NCBI GenBank assembly: GCA_020726505.1
Contig: JAHLEZ010000032.1
Coordinates: 186,001-250,000 of the forward strand
Length of the DNA stretch: 64,000 nucleotides
Origin: Leptodontidium sp. MPI-SDFR-AT-0119
Taxonomy: Eukaryota; Ascomycota; Leotiomycetes; Helotiales; Leptodontidiaceae
Reading direction: 5' to 3'
Made by a program: the position numbers and the translations under genes. The notes below the pieces were generated by a model. It was not told the DNA's origin and searched no databases. It worked only from the letters and a program-made list of their open reading frames with translations. Below, in pieces: positions 12,300 through 23,900 of this stretch. The first letter of the stretch is position 1, and each line of letters begins with the position of its first letter.

Positions 12300-13690
12300 A
12301 TATAGCGATGTTCTGACGTACTTAAAGGAGATTTGAAGAGCTGTGGCCTGAGCTTACAGAGAAAAAGCTTGACGCTGATTCTTGTTATAGTTGGCTGGCT
12401 CGGCTTGAGATATGGGATGTATAAACCGGAAACCTAGATAAGCTCGATGAAAGATGTTTCGATCTAGATCGCGAAGAGGTCTAAGAGTATGTCTGATCCT
12501 CTCTAGTGTCTCGAAGAGTAGTACAAGTCGGAGGGTTTAGAGCGAAACGAGTTATATTACATAAATAGTCTTTGCCTTTTTTAATAATAATCGCAAAGAA
12601 CTTGAAATTTTTAGTTATTATTTAAACGGTTTACTTTATTAAATTAGGTTTTAACACTAACGGCGAGTAACTAAACAAAAGTTGCGTCTTAATTTAAATT
12701 AGCTTAGTTTGGCTTCTAGAGATTTATGAAGAAGCCTAAATAGCTAAAGCTAAAAGTAAGAAAGCCTCTGTGAAAGGGGGTACATAAATGAGACTTATAT
12801 TATCGTACTCTTACTAGATTAGCTAGGATTGCTAGTATCTCCTTCGCCAAGAGTTCAAGTATCTAGTAATAGTAGCCGTAGCCGTAGATCCTATTATGTT
12901 CGCTCTTATAGCAATTGCTATCGATTAAACTCGATATAACTATTAAATTATTGGGCGCTTTAGTTCTATCGAGCTCTTTAAACAGCTCGGTTCTTGCAGT
13001 ATCCACCCAAGCTTACCCCTGGTACTAGTCTACAGGCGAGGATTTAAAGTACCCCACAGCGTTCTACTTTAGATATTCGAAAATAACTCCTTATTCGAAC
13101 TTGGACCTAAAGACTTATATCAGGAAATATATAATCCCCAAGGTACTGTCGAATATCTTCATTTCTCTACTTACGGGACTAATATCGTTATAAAAACCTC
13201 AGGAGAACCTCTACCGAATGTGATTTTAATCTAAGAATATTATTTATACTAACTAACGGTACAACGGCGGTCGTTTTCTTAGTAGTCGCCAGAAATTCAC
13301 GTAAACCTCGTAGACACAATGGGCTTAAGCTTTATATCGCAGGGCTAGAGCCCGTTAGTAATTCCAAATCGCCGAATAGAGCTTAGGCAGGCCATTGTAA
13401 AAGGTTCTACCTTATATAATGTTAACCTTTCATTAGGGCAAAGTAAACGTACGATCCAAGCCATTTAGTCCTCTAGAGGAACAAAAGTCACACAAAGTAT
13501 ACTCTCTTTGCCCGACTCGTAAAAAGACCTTAACAAAAGTGTTCATATTTCGGTTAGTTCTGCAGCTACAAAGGAAAATTACATCCAGATTATAATACAT
13601 TAAACAAGCAAGGCGTGATATAGCCCAACAGAGACACCAGAGCATTTCCCAATAATAGTACATAAGAACACATTAGCAATTATATAGCCA
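12300..13690 (+). pseudogene. Unidentified RIP-decayed coding remnant
   Basis: One plus-strand reading is largely open if TAG/TAA at probable Gln/Trp positions are ignored. It starts near 12,310 with an acidic segment (RFEELWPELTEKKLDAD), continues with LDREEV near 12,460, and is clearest at 13,080-13,200 (FELGPKDLYQEIYNPQGTV, then YLHFSTYGTN). The amino-acid composition is protein-like and unlike the surrounding AT-rich noise. I do not recognise the family. It may be a host gene copy caught by RIP, like the neighbouring AAA and Clr5 pseudogenes, or a repeat-encoded ORF. Confidence 0.35.
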
Positions 13691-14869
13691 GAGTATATTA
13701 TAGTAAGAGCAGGGAAGAAAAGAAACGCTACAGTGATACTAAACCGCTTAGAAGAAGAAGAAGTGGGTGATAACAGTCGGGCGATTCTAAGACTAAAAAT
13801 GATTCAAGAATAGTAATATATACTAGGGCTCTTTCCCTTTTAAGGCAATTTGGCTAATACTAAAATCTTTCGTTTAGTTTAGTGTTAGCTATTGGTTATC
13901 CCTTCTTGTAATATTGTATTATTACTAGAATTATAGCCTTTTAGCACTAGTAGTTGTTAGAATTAGATTTCGCAACTCTTTTAAAGAGTTTCTCTATTCT
14001 TAGAATATTCGATATTGATAATTTAAATATCTCTTTTCGTAGTAAAATATCGTAGTTAAATTGGAGAGGGGAAATATAATTATTAAAGGCGGCAGAGAAA
14101 AGATTTATATTGAACAGTATCAAATCCCTCTCCTCGAACAAGACTTGTATACTTATTGCCGTGGGCAATGACTCATGACATATTGTAAAATTCATTTTCA
14201 TAGGGGTCTAGTCTGGGATCCTTGAGGACCTGTTCGGGCTTCCTATGAATGATCGTCTAAACTTGGCAAAGAATAATATAGTTAGGGATTACTAATCTAG
14301 TCTAATTCTTAAGAATAGCACAGATGTAATGTTTAGATCTATACATCTTTGGTCGCGGTTAGCGGGATTGTGGACGATCTCTAGAGCATATTTGTTGTTC
14401 TTGTAAGGAATAAGACAAAAGATCGTCCTAGGTTAGTTTATCTTTAGAAGGCATCGAGAAAAGAGGTTTAATTAAGTGAAAATAGTGAAGGTTTTATCGA
14501 CAGAGGGGTTAGGTAAAAGAGAAGGTGGGGGATTCAGATTGGACTGGCTTAGCGCCTACACTACCACTTGCCTTAAGCGAGCCTCACCAAAAAAGCTCGC
14601 TAGTAGACAAGTCGATTACCCCCGGCTTAATTAACCCTGGCCTTAACCCTACGAGCCGAAGGCCGAAACTCGAGCCTAACCTAGACCCGTCCCTGAGGGA
14701 GTAAGCGCGGCCGGGGCCAGAGGGAGGAACGACCGACCCGGCTAGCCCCGGCGACGGACGGAGTAGGTAACCTTATACTTAATCCCGTGACCCAACACTC
14801 GCGCCTGTTTCCGGACTTTAACCTTAAGAAAATTTATATACTATTTTTAAACTTTTATTAAAAACGATT
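13691..14869. other. Unassigned segment with GC-rich block
   Basis: No gene assigned. A minus-strand ORF at 13947-14201 (84 codons, AT-rich, ending near KLFKRVAKSNSNNY) is the only uninterrupted one and is unrecognised. At 14,510-14,770 the AT-rich island is broken by a GC-rich block (GCGGCCGGGGCCAG and similar) without ORFs, so a different sequence origin or escape from RIP is likely. Confidence 0.3.
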
Positions 14870-15687
14870 TGTGTCTATAGAAAAGATTACTTAGAACTTC
14901 TTACTCGTTTGTAACTAGTAGCGATATTCCCTTTAATAACTCGGCCGGAGCTTTTGTAGCCTTTTTTTATTTTGATTATTTACTAAAGTCAATCTCAAAT
15001 TACTTTAATACTTATAGTCCCCGCAAAAGGTCTTTATTGGTTATGTCCTGTTGCTTTTCCCGAGTAAGAGTATGCCTAATACAGACTATATTCTTAATCT
15101 CTCGGCCGTTAGTCTCCTTCTCCATAAGGTGGACTATGAATTCTGCCGTTAGCCACTCGAGTGCCTGGCCGCGATTAGCTCTTAGGATTGCGCTTTTTTA
15201 TAGTTCGCGCCGAGAATTTACTAATAACGGAGGGTAAGAAATCGAAAGATGGATGCGAGACTTAAAGGCAGGGTTAATCGTCTCGACTCGATTGGTTGTG
15301 AGAAAGAGGATGCCCTCGTAGTACTCTAGAACTCGAAGAAGTGCTAAGTAGGTCCTTAATTAGCTTATAATCACCTTAATAAGAAGCTAATTAAAGACTT
15401 ACTTGAAACTAAACAATTTATCTCTAAATTATTCTACGACCTTTCTTGTATGAAAACATCCGCTTCGTCTATTAATATAATGTAGTTCTACTGTGTTAAT
15501 AGAGAAAATAACGTGGAGAGTTTCTCTTCTATATATTATAAAGGTCTATTAAGTTCACCGGAACTGATTTTTAGTAAAAGTCGTCGCGTGTAGTCCGCTA
15601 CACTCTCTGTGGTGTTATTAGTGCCTTGGCTTTACAGTTCAGGAGTCAGTTTCTCGTACGAACCTGCAGTGTACAACTCTTTTCATA

Positions 15688-16372
15688 ACTAGTGTTAGTA
15701 ATCGCGGGGCAATCAGGCTGCCCTTCGCAAAATCAAAAGGCCCCCCCACCACTTTAGAATTCCGCGCCCTTATCTCCCTTACTTTTAAATAACTCTTAAA
15801 ACATACACCCTTTCGGAGAAATAAAATTTCATATTAGAGCTTCTTAAATATCTAATTTTTACGTTATCTAAACGTGGGGTTGTAGTATAATAATTAAAGG
15901 CGCGGCATTAGATTATGCGGTTCTTCTGGTCTTACTAACCTTTAATACGCCCTTACCTCCCTTACTTTTAAATAACTCTTAAAACATACGTCCTTTAAGA
16001 AAAATAAAATCGCATATTAAAGCTTCTTTAATATCTAATTTTTATCTTACTTAAACGTGTAGTTGTAATGTAATAATTAATACGGTAGAACACACGATTT
16101 TGTGAGTTAACCCCTCGGGCGTATTGAGGGCTCGCGAGGCTAGTAGAGCCGCATAATCTAATGCCGCGCCTTTAATTATTACACTACAACTACACATCTA
16201 AGTAAGATAAAAATTAGACATATCGAAAGCTTATATATGCGTTTTAATTTATATTACTTTTTGTATTAATTAAATGTGTGGTTGTTGCGCAAGAAGTGGG
16301 TACCTACTTTTAGGACAAGGTGAGGGGGGACCTTTGATTTTGAAGGGGTGTCCCGCATTTACTAACACTAGT
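15688..16372. mobile_element. TA-flanked inverted-repeat element (Tc1/mariner-type MITE?)
   Basis: The ends are inverted copies of one another: ACTAGTGTTAGTAA at the left, TTACTAACACTAGT at the right. Similarity continues inward through a CAAAATCAAA(A)GG segment and a C-run (15,730-15,750 against 16,325-16,345, inverted). The element is flanked by TA on both sides, as for Tc1/mariner insertions. It has no coding capacity. It splits the AAA-ATPase pseudogene between Walker A and Walker B and itself contains tandem and inverted duplications. Confidence 0.6.
15766..16217. repeat. Tandem and inverted duplications inside the TA element
   Basis: Two direct copies of about 155 bp start at roughly 15,766 and 15,948 (shared CTCCCTTACTTTTAAATAAC and AAACATAC). 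A third, inverted copy of their end lies at 16,149-16,217 (CCGCATAATCTAATGCCGCG against CGCGGCATTAGATTATGCGG at 15,901-15,920). The inverted arms are about 68 bp, separated by about 230 bp, so a long hairpin is possible. Confidence 0.65.
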
Positions 16373-17860
16373 TATATAAAGAGCTTGTATGTTTTGCCCA
16401 CTCCAGGAGGTCTATGGAGTAAGAAGATGAGACCCATGCCTTTTCCTCAGATGAGGTCATCGAAACCGTTGTCCCCTTGAAAGCTTTACTCTCTCACAAG
16501 AGAAGAAATTAGTTTCTTCTTCTCTTTTAAGAGTATTAGGTTATAGAACGCCAGGTTATTATAGGCAAGTTCTCTAATGTCAGCAACAAAGAATAAGCCC
16601 TATTTCTTTAGTTCTAATAAGAAGCCTAGTAAATAATAATGACAGGTTATAATATCTTCGTCTAAAAACTTTAGGTTAGATGTTACCTCCGAGAGAGAGC
16701 TATAAATCCTTACTTTAAAAGTGAACTCTAGTGTAAGGTTTCTCTTTATAGCGCGGTAATACTCTTTAATATTAACTACAATTCTGTGTCTAACTTATTT
16801 CAAATTAATATTAGTTTAATTAATTCTAAGTGAAGTTATAAATACTAATATATATATTAGTGTAAGACGTGTACTTTTCGAGAAGTGGCTTCGTGTAGTA
16901 TATATGGGCTATACTATTGTAGAAATAATACCGAATATTATAGAGAGAAATGAATTTTTGACTACGTTCTAGAAGATCGTGCTATATTTTGTCTTCTTAG
17001 GGGTAAAGGTGTAAAGGAACCGCCGTTAATTCGCAAACAGGTTTGCGCCCCTCGTATTAGTGAATGTTAAGTGTGTAGTGTATAAGACCTACGTTACTCC
17101 CGATATAGTTAACGCGTTTAGTTCTTAGGTGCCACGTTTTTAACTCGTGGGAGTCCTTTTTCTCTTCCCCGTCTATAGACTAAAGCCTTAATAGACTCTT
17201 AATACTATTATTCTTTTTATATACTAAATAGCCTGGCTTGAATACCATCTATAAGTGGCAATAATCTAGCTCTAGCGACGATATTTTGGGTATAGACGAC
17301 TAGAATATCTTAATTTCTTAATATAAAGTCTTTTCTATATATTAGAGACATAATTGTAAGTGGTTTCTTAGTTACTAGTCGCCTAACGCCTCGGCATGTT
17401 GTCGGAATTCATTTTAATAGTGGAAAAGACATCTAGGAGGCTCCCTAATAGTGACAGGGTTTAATGTAAAATCGACACCCCGATAAGTACTGATCACTTC
17501 ACGTAGAGCTTTAATAATGTGCCGCGATTGAATTTCTAGTTCCGTGTAAGTCAACTTCCTTCCTATGTACTCGTAGTGCTAAGTCAACACTAGGTAAGCT
17601 CGGTGACTTTTGCTCTTGGAGGGCCAGAGCTCAGATTTTGTACTGACTCTTAAGATAACCCTCTCCCTACGAGTATCAAAGCTCTTTTCGTAAACGTACA
17701 ACTCACAATCCTCTCCGTCACTACCCGCCTCCCTATCTAGAACAATTAATATAAGTGGCTCCTTCTTAGTTTAAAGTTCCTCTTCATCTTCGGCTTAAGA
17801 GTCCTATTCTTATGAAGTCCTTTTAGATTTTATAAACAAGAGATTAATTATACTAAATCT

Positions 17861-20029
17861 TTGCGATTTTATATTAACGGAAAAGAATAGTTTAATATTT
17901 CGACAAGAATAAAATTGAATCGAAGCTCTCGGTTATGAAACCTTTTGGAGCCTTAAAACAGTTTGCTATGTAATAGTGACACTTTGCGGTCTTTAAAAGA
18001 ATGTATAGAAAGTTAGGTAGGACAGGTAAGTCTTTTAAGCACGACAGAAAAGTTAACAAAGGTGGGGCTTTTATAGGTAAGCTACAGAATACAATTACTA
18101 TCGCACAACTAATACTAAGATGACATGACTAGGCTGTCCCGAGAACCCTTAACCAAAATACCGCTCTTTAGCCTATATAAACATAAAATTCAAGACCGCG
18201 TTAACCCTTATACTGTATCAGCCTTGCTCCTTACCTTGGCTTTTCGTTAAGCCCCCATGAGCTAATTAACTGTAGTTTAGTTACTTGCTTATCGTATCTA
18301 ATTACTGCCTAGCCTACTTGCTAATAGCCTTAGTAGGCGAGGTACACTAAAAGGCGACCTCTCTAATCGTATAGTATAGTAACTTATCTAGCCTCTCACT
18401 CATTTATTGTTCCAATAGCGTAGAGGCTTGTTCGTTTTTGCCGGGCACATGTCTCTATAGCGTGTTACGGGTGTAGGCCACGCGTTATACAGGAATATAT
18501 TCCAAGGTAAGCGTCTTTTCTTTCTAACTAATATAAACGGCAATTAGTTAGTGCGAATTTTTAGTGTACAAATTATTAGAGTTTAATAAGTGTGAGGTCA
18601 ATGTAGGAATTTCAAGTCTAGTGAGTTAAGTAGGTAATAACTTACTCTACTAGCTATGCCCGACACGTGAGGTACCGTTCGCAACTAAAGAAGAATTAAG
18701 TGGATTTAGAAGTACTATTGCGAAATCTTAGTTCTCGATGAGAATTTCGAGCTCTAAAACTAGCTTAAAACAAACTTAGGTTTTATTACAAGAAATCTAG
18801 ATCGAAGAAAGAGCTTTTATATCCTCTCGCTATGTTATCAGACCTTTCGAGGTACTTTTGGGAACTTTACTGAGCGGTTTCGATCCTATAGCGAACAAAT
18901 AGAAATTGCAAGCCTAGTTGGCTTAGCGAGTGGATTTTCGGCATTGACTCCTGTCGCTCCTCGGCAATTTCTATAATGAAGACTTTCGCCTTACTTGCAA
19001 TGGAAGTATTATTACGCATATATTAGGTTCTTTTGGGGCCCTTTTGCTAGTAGTAGCTAAAACTAGCGACTAGCGTGTGTGATAGATGTGAGTAGTTGTG
19101 TTGCTTATTGTAGTGCGCACGAGCCTGACAAAGGTGCGAGAACTTTTGAGACCTTTTTAGTTCTTCCTAGTTCTTCTTGAAGACCTGGGCGAAGCTTGAC
19201 ACGGGCAGGTTACCGCGACGTTCCCGGGGTGGCAGTCTAGTAAGACACGCTCTCGGGTTCCAGGGGTGAATAAAGGGAAGGGAGGGGGGAGATCCGATAC
19301 TCGAGTACACACGCTCCGCGGTAACCCTGCCTTAACCTTACTTTGCCCCTTGATTACTTATAAGCGGGATCTTTTGAGATTCTTGTGTTCTTTGGGGTAC
19401 ACTTAATGCGTAACATGTAAGTTTGTCGTGGCAGTGCACGAGACTAGGAAATCTAGTGGTACGTGTTGCCTGCTTGAGAGTAGCTGAGGAAACGCCTGCC
19501 TGTCTTGTTGCGCCAAAGGCTCGGTTGAGAACTTTTGGGGACTTTCAGCATATCGTTTTAGAGACTGTCAGGTCCGACCGGCACTTCCTATCTACGTTAT
19601 TTCTCTTATTTATATCCCTTTGCCTAGCTATATAACATCAAATATTCGTTTAGCCAAAAGAGTTTTCACTATTACTAGAAATCACTTTGACCTTAAAGAT
19701 AGACTCACGCTAGCCTTTTAGATCTACATAGAATGGCTAAGGATCTGCGTACAATAAGCAACGCTATAGTCTTTTAAGAGAATCTTCGAACAACTAGCTA
19801 GGCTTTAGTTTATTTGCCTTTAAACTACCTTATTAGAATCTATTCTATGTCGATGCGGAGTATGACCTTTAGTAGACCCCGGACATTTCTATAATAAACT
19901 ATAACGTGGGAGACAAACTAGTTCAATCTGTTGTTAAAGGGCCAACGGAAATAGTATCTTCTCGTAAAGCCAAATATAAACACCTTAATTAGAACGCGAA
20001 TAAGGCGGCAATTTAAAGCCTATATATAG
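17861..20029. other. Unassigned AT-rich DNA with a GC-rich palindromic block
   Basis: I assign no gene. At 19,100-19,340 GC content rises sharply. Within it GGGCAGGTTACCGCG (19,203-19,217) faces CGCGGTAACCCTGCC (19,317-19,331), an imperfect inverted repeat with about 100 bp between the arms. The remainder shows only short ORFs. Confidence 0.3.
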
Positions 20030-22230
20030 ATTAAAACAAAAGCCTATTTGAAACTATAGAGAGTATGAAAAACCTCTATTCCTTTGATGCCTCGTAAGCA
20101 TCCACGCCCCTTTACTATATAAGGTCTTGTGTTCCTGACGTTTTAAAGCGAAAAGGTATATAAAGCTAAGTTTAAGAAGTAGAACTGGCAAAAGAACCTG
20201 CCTATGGGCACTACTGTTTTTATAAAAAAGAAAGCTAAACGAAGAAAGCGAGAAGAGGGCAAGGAGACGGTTTTCTCCTTCGGAGGGAGGGTGTAAGACA
20301 GTAACCGCATCAAGAACACTACTATCAAGGCAAAGAAATTCAAGATCACCGAAGATATAGAAAGTGTCGCGCACTAGCGCAGTTCTTTGGTCTGGTGCAT
20401 GCTTGCGTAAGCACTCCAGGTATAAACCCAGTCTCCAGCTCCTCTCTTCGAGAGGACGACGCTCAATTCAATCAATCTTTAAATACACTTTCCAGAACCT
20501 CATCTGATCGTAGAATCTTTCAAACCCCTGAGCTAATGCTAGTCTTCTGCTCGACAGAAAGTAAGTTGTATAATAGTTAAATTGTATTATATCAAAAAGA
20601 AGGCTGATTTGAATAGTTACTGAGACTCTAAAGGGCGTGAGTTATAAGACGCCAAAACTTATTATCATTAAGAGTGAAGATTCTAATCATGAGAGCACTA
20701 GAATATTAGACGATAATTCCGATAATAACTTCGACGATAATAATATAAATGCTAAGGTCTTTACTATAAACAAACTTCCGCTCACTTGGCGTGGATACTA
20801 GAGGGGTAATCTCTAGGATATATAGGCCACGGCTCGCGACTACTAGAACACCGGTAAGTTCGCTAAAGCTGAAGATATGTTTTCCTAAGTGTTCCTCGGC
20901 TCGTGTTATCTCCTAAGAAACACTAATAAAGATACTGTTAAGGTCGTATATAACCTTGTTAATTTGTATGCCGATTCCGGCAGGATAAAAGAAGCGGTTG
21001 ACATAATTGAGAAGGTTATTTAGAATTATCTGGAATAGTAGGGCTACGGATGTGACGCTTGCCCTAGAAAGACGGCAATCACGTGTAACTGACGCCTCAC
21101 ATATTAACACAAGAGACATATGACGATACTAAGCATTAACTTAGAATCTGCAACTACAGAGGAAAAAAGGTATAGAAAGAAGAAGTCTATATATAAGAGG
21201 TTAGTATACTTAGCACTATAATAATCTCGGTACGTCCCGATCGGGCAATACTAAGTGGAGCCGGTGGAAATGAGGCTCTGGGCAGCGACAGTCGTCACAA
21301 CGAAGACAAGAGGACTTAATAAAATGTCTTATATATAATTGAGCTTTTAAATGGCTAGAATAAGCAAGCGAACGCCTTAGCCCTCCTCTCCCTGTCAGAA
21401 CAGCTGCTATAGTCTTTAATTAGCTCTCGCGGCGACCGAGGAGTACATAAGTATTCCAATAAAAAGGGAAAATCGGCCCAAACGTTAATACTACTTAACT
21501 CTTGTCCTAACCTCGCTAGAGTTACTAAGTCTATCCTCGCGAACTTAAATCCCGCTAAAGTTAAATACGGCCTTAATATCGCTTAAACTTACATCGCAGT
21601 TAAGGATCGAGCTATAGAAGGCCTTCTTTTGGCTATAATAGCTCAATGTGAGGATTACCTAGAACTTAAAATACAGCACTTAAAGGCACGAGCTGAATTT
21701 CTTAAGCTTTACGAGAAGATAGGCGCTGCCGATAATTATAACGATATATTTGAAAATGCCTTAAGGGCATTAAAAAGGGCTTGGGAAATTTACGGCTAAA
21801 AGAAGGAGAAGATTGAGAGTCTAGACTTTATAAAAGCTGTACTGCAACTCGTTGCTAATATACTCAAGTGCGGTTATAAAAAGCAGGCCTAACGGATATT
21901 CCTTAAAGCCTCGGAAAAGGTAATAAATGTCTTTGAGTCCGACAACAAGCGTATAGTATAGGTTCTTATCACTATCGGCCTAGTTTATTAGACCTATATA
22001 ACGTGGGATAATATAGAAGACTAGTTTGAGGAAGCTTTCGCGGCAGTACTAAGGAACAAAGCTTAGGGCCTAAAGGACGGGATTGTGAGATCGTTATAAA
22101 ACGCCATTAATTATTAACACTTTTCATATGTCTCGGATAAAGGTAGGCTATTTAAGACGATTTTTAGCGTGTCTAGTATTAAGATCGTGCCTAAAAGATT
22201 GTATTTGGAGTAATACACTAGACTTCTTAA
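20030..22230 (+). pseudogene. Clr5-domain TPR protein pseudogene
   Basis: At about 20,150-20,290 the plus strand reads YKAKFKK, stop, NWQKNLP, then KKAKRRKREEGKETVF and FGG. This is the signature of the Clr5 domain, a fungal N-terminal DNA-associated module. Further on, at 20,690-21,000, an acidic linker (DDNSDNNFDDNN) is followed by TPR-like helices (GKFAKAEDMF, then YNLVNLYADSGRIKEAVDII). More alpha-helical repeat sequence runs to about 22,200 (ALRALKRAWEIYG, RIFLKASEKVINVF). TAG/TAA at probable Trp/Gln/Arg positions occur every few dozen codons, as expected from RIP. Clr5 plus a C-terminal TPR or ankyrin array is a known fungal architecture of unclear role. The start was not located. Confidence 0.65.
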
Positions 22231-22448
22231 GATTTTGTGTTTCTCTCCTTCACGCTTGTTAACAGCTAGGCCTTAAGCCTAGGTCCTCTTCTCGAACGTA
22301 GTATTTATTACTATAATGTTAACTTATTCTCATTTACCTTTCTTATGTAACCGCTAGGTAAGAATACTGTATCTATTGTGTTGTAGTTCGAATTTTGTTT
22401 CCCTCGGGACTTTGAAATGTATACATTTGCCGTATAGTTACAAGTATA

Positions 22449-23014
22449 CTATCCCCCGTACTGCCATAAACACGTGGTGGTGCGCACCGGCCCTTGAAGG
22501 TAGTTGCTGTAGCGCCTGCATTTAGGGGCCTTTAGCTCCTATGCGGGGCATTATCAAAACATCAACAAACCCTTGTTTCTCCACCTAATTCATCCACTTT
22601 TCAATGAATCCAAGATGTCAGAACCAGTAATTGAAGATACCACCGATGCAGGCACACTTTTGAGGTCCCAATACATCAACACGAGCATATTAAGATGTTC
22701 ACGTGAAGTAAGAGATGAGACTGTGTTGCTTGTAAAGGGGGGAGGTTTTTTGATCGTCCCCGAAAGTGAGTTGCTCTTAGAAGCCTTGATACCAATTAAG
22801 GCAAAGGAAAGCTATTGTGTACGGTTATAAATAATGTGACGTTGCTATTTGTGAAGGGAATAACTGCTTTCAATTATATCATAGCAAGTCGTAGAAATTG
22901 CATTAAAAACACTGCTTTTGAATGTGCCGCCTGAATTTTGGTGTTCTTCGCTTAAATTACAGGGCCTTTAGCGCTTGCCTTCAGGCGTGTTTCTGGTGGC
23001 AGTACGGGGGATAG
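22449..23014. mobile_element. 566-bp element with 18-bp perfect terminal inverted repeats
   Basis: CTATCCCCCGTACTGCCA at 22449-22466 is exactly reversed and complemented at 22997-23014, and AAACACG recurs just inside both arms. The interior holds an 85-codon ORF (22573-22830) containing RCSREVRDETVLLV, which is not a transposase I know. I could not define a target-site duplication. It is either a non-autonomous DNA transposon carrying captured sequence, or a small inverted-repeat structure around a gene fragment. Confidence 0.5.
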
Positions 23015-23900
23015 GAACAAAGTCGTTGTATGATGGACCCACTGGACTCGCCGGCACTGGGTGAGATGTTGATGGCTGCTTGTCCGCTGCTTCTCCAAGT
23101 CAAGAATTTCCCCCCCGAATCATGTATACACTCGCATATGGGCCTGGATAGTGACACAAAGTACTGCGATTCTGGAGAAAAAGACCTTTAATGAAAATAA
23201 CTTGCATCTCTATTTCCTAATATGGAAGCATGTAATCACTCTTCTCAATTGAATACTAGGATTTTCAAGTGATTGTAGTATTTATTCTTGAATTTGAACC
23301 CAGTAGTTCTTACGAATCCGTCGTTTATCGACTCAACGTACTGACCTTCATAGCCAGTGCTAATTACAATCACCCCGGCATGGGATTGGATAATTTATGT
23401 ACCAGTTGAAACTGATCTTGCTTGGTAACCTCCAAAAGGCACCGGGCGAGGCTGTCCCAGCTGCAAGTCAGCATCTTGATCAGGCTCTACTTTCCCTTCC
23501 TCCAAGTTGCCGCTTTACCTCTTCTTATCCAATAAAATCTGCCTCTGAAATCACGTACACGTAAGGCAATATATGAGGCTCCGTTACCTCTTTTCGAAAG
23601 GAGGCAGACAAGGCAATTGCTCTGACCAACAGGCTTTCTGCTCGCGAGAGGCAAGAGGTAATTTTCAGGCAGCTGTTGGAGCCCAACTGTCTGGCTTGAC
23701 TGATTTATAGAGCGGGGATGCTCGCCCGATGGATGTTGTGATTCTGTTACATTTTTGATTTCTTTTGCTCGTTTTTTGGTGCGAGCTTGATTATTGAGGG
23801 ACGAGGCTGGGTGATACTTTGTTGCATCAACATCCGCATCTTTCCACTACTAAGACCAACGCCGAGTAGCTGGCCTAGATCTCGATAATTCAAGTCAACG
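23015..23900. other. Intergenic, no gene seen
   Basis: Moderate GC, no long ORF, no repeat of note. A minus-strand ORF at 23747-24004 overlaps the next locus on the other strand and looks incidental. Confidence 0.4.

Larger units (their letters stand above)
14870..17860 (-). pseudogene. DUF7025-AAA+ ATPase pseudogene
   Basis: A minus-strand remnant of a large fungal AAA+ ATPase. Coming from 17,860 downward I read an acidic start (AEDEEEL), a region matching DUF7025 at about 16,990-17,680 (PGYLVYKKN, YEGRKPVCELTAVPLHLYP, with earlier RGVDFTLNPVTIREPP), and a linker (FFVADIRELAYNNLAFYN). Next comes Walker A near 16,395-16,430 (LIFLLHRPPGVGKT, where HG has become HR). Walker B follows near 15,480-15,495 (IILIDEADVF), then the sensor/arginine region near 15,240-15,340 (LEYYEGILFLTTNRV, SRIHLSISYP) and a C-terminal tail. 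Frequent TAG/TAA at Gln/Trp positions and G-to-A changes fit RIP. A 685-bp element sits between Walker A and Walker B. In the family these are predicted ATP-driven remodelling ATPases of unknown substrate. Confidence 0.75.

Noticed and set aside
15037..15237. 66-codon plus-strand ORF
   Set aside because: Antisense of the AAA-ATPase C-terminal part, which reads as protein on the minus strand.
16274..16480. 68-codon plus-strand ORF (LPTPGG...)
   Set aside because: It is the antisense of the AAA Walker A region (PPGVGKT) on the minus strand.
20054..20374. 106-codon minus-strand ORF
   Set aside because: Opposite strand carries the Clr5 signature (KKAKRRKREEGKETVF), so this is a shadow.
6500..22440. 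A Starship giant transposon or tyrosine-recombinase captain
   Set aside because: No DUF3435-like reading or matching borders seen; content is explained by gypsy, hAT and RIP-mutated gene copies.
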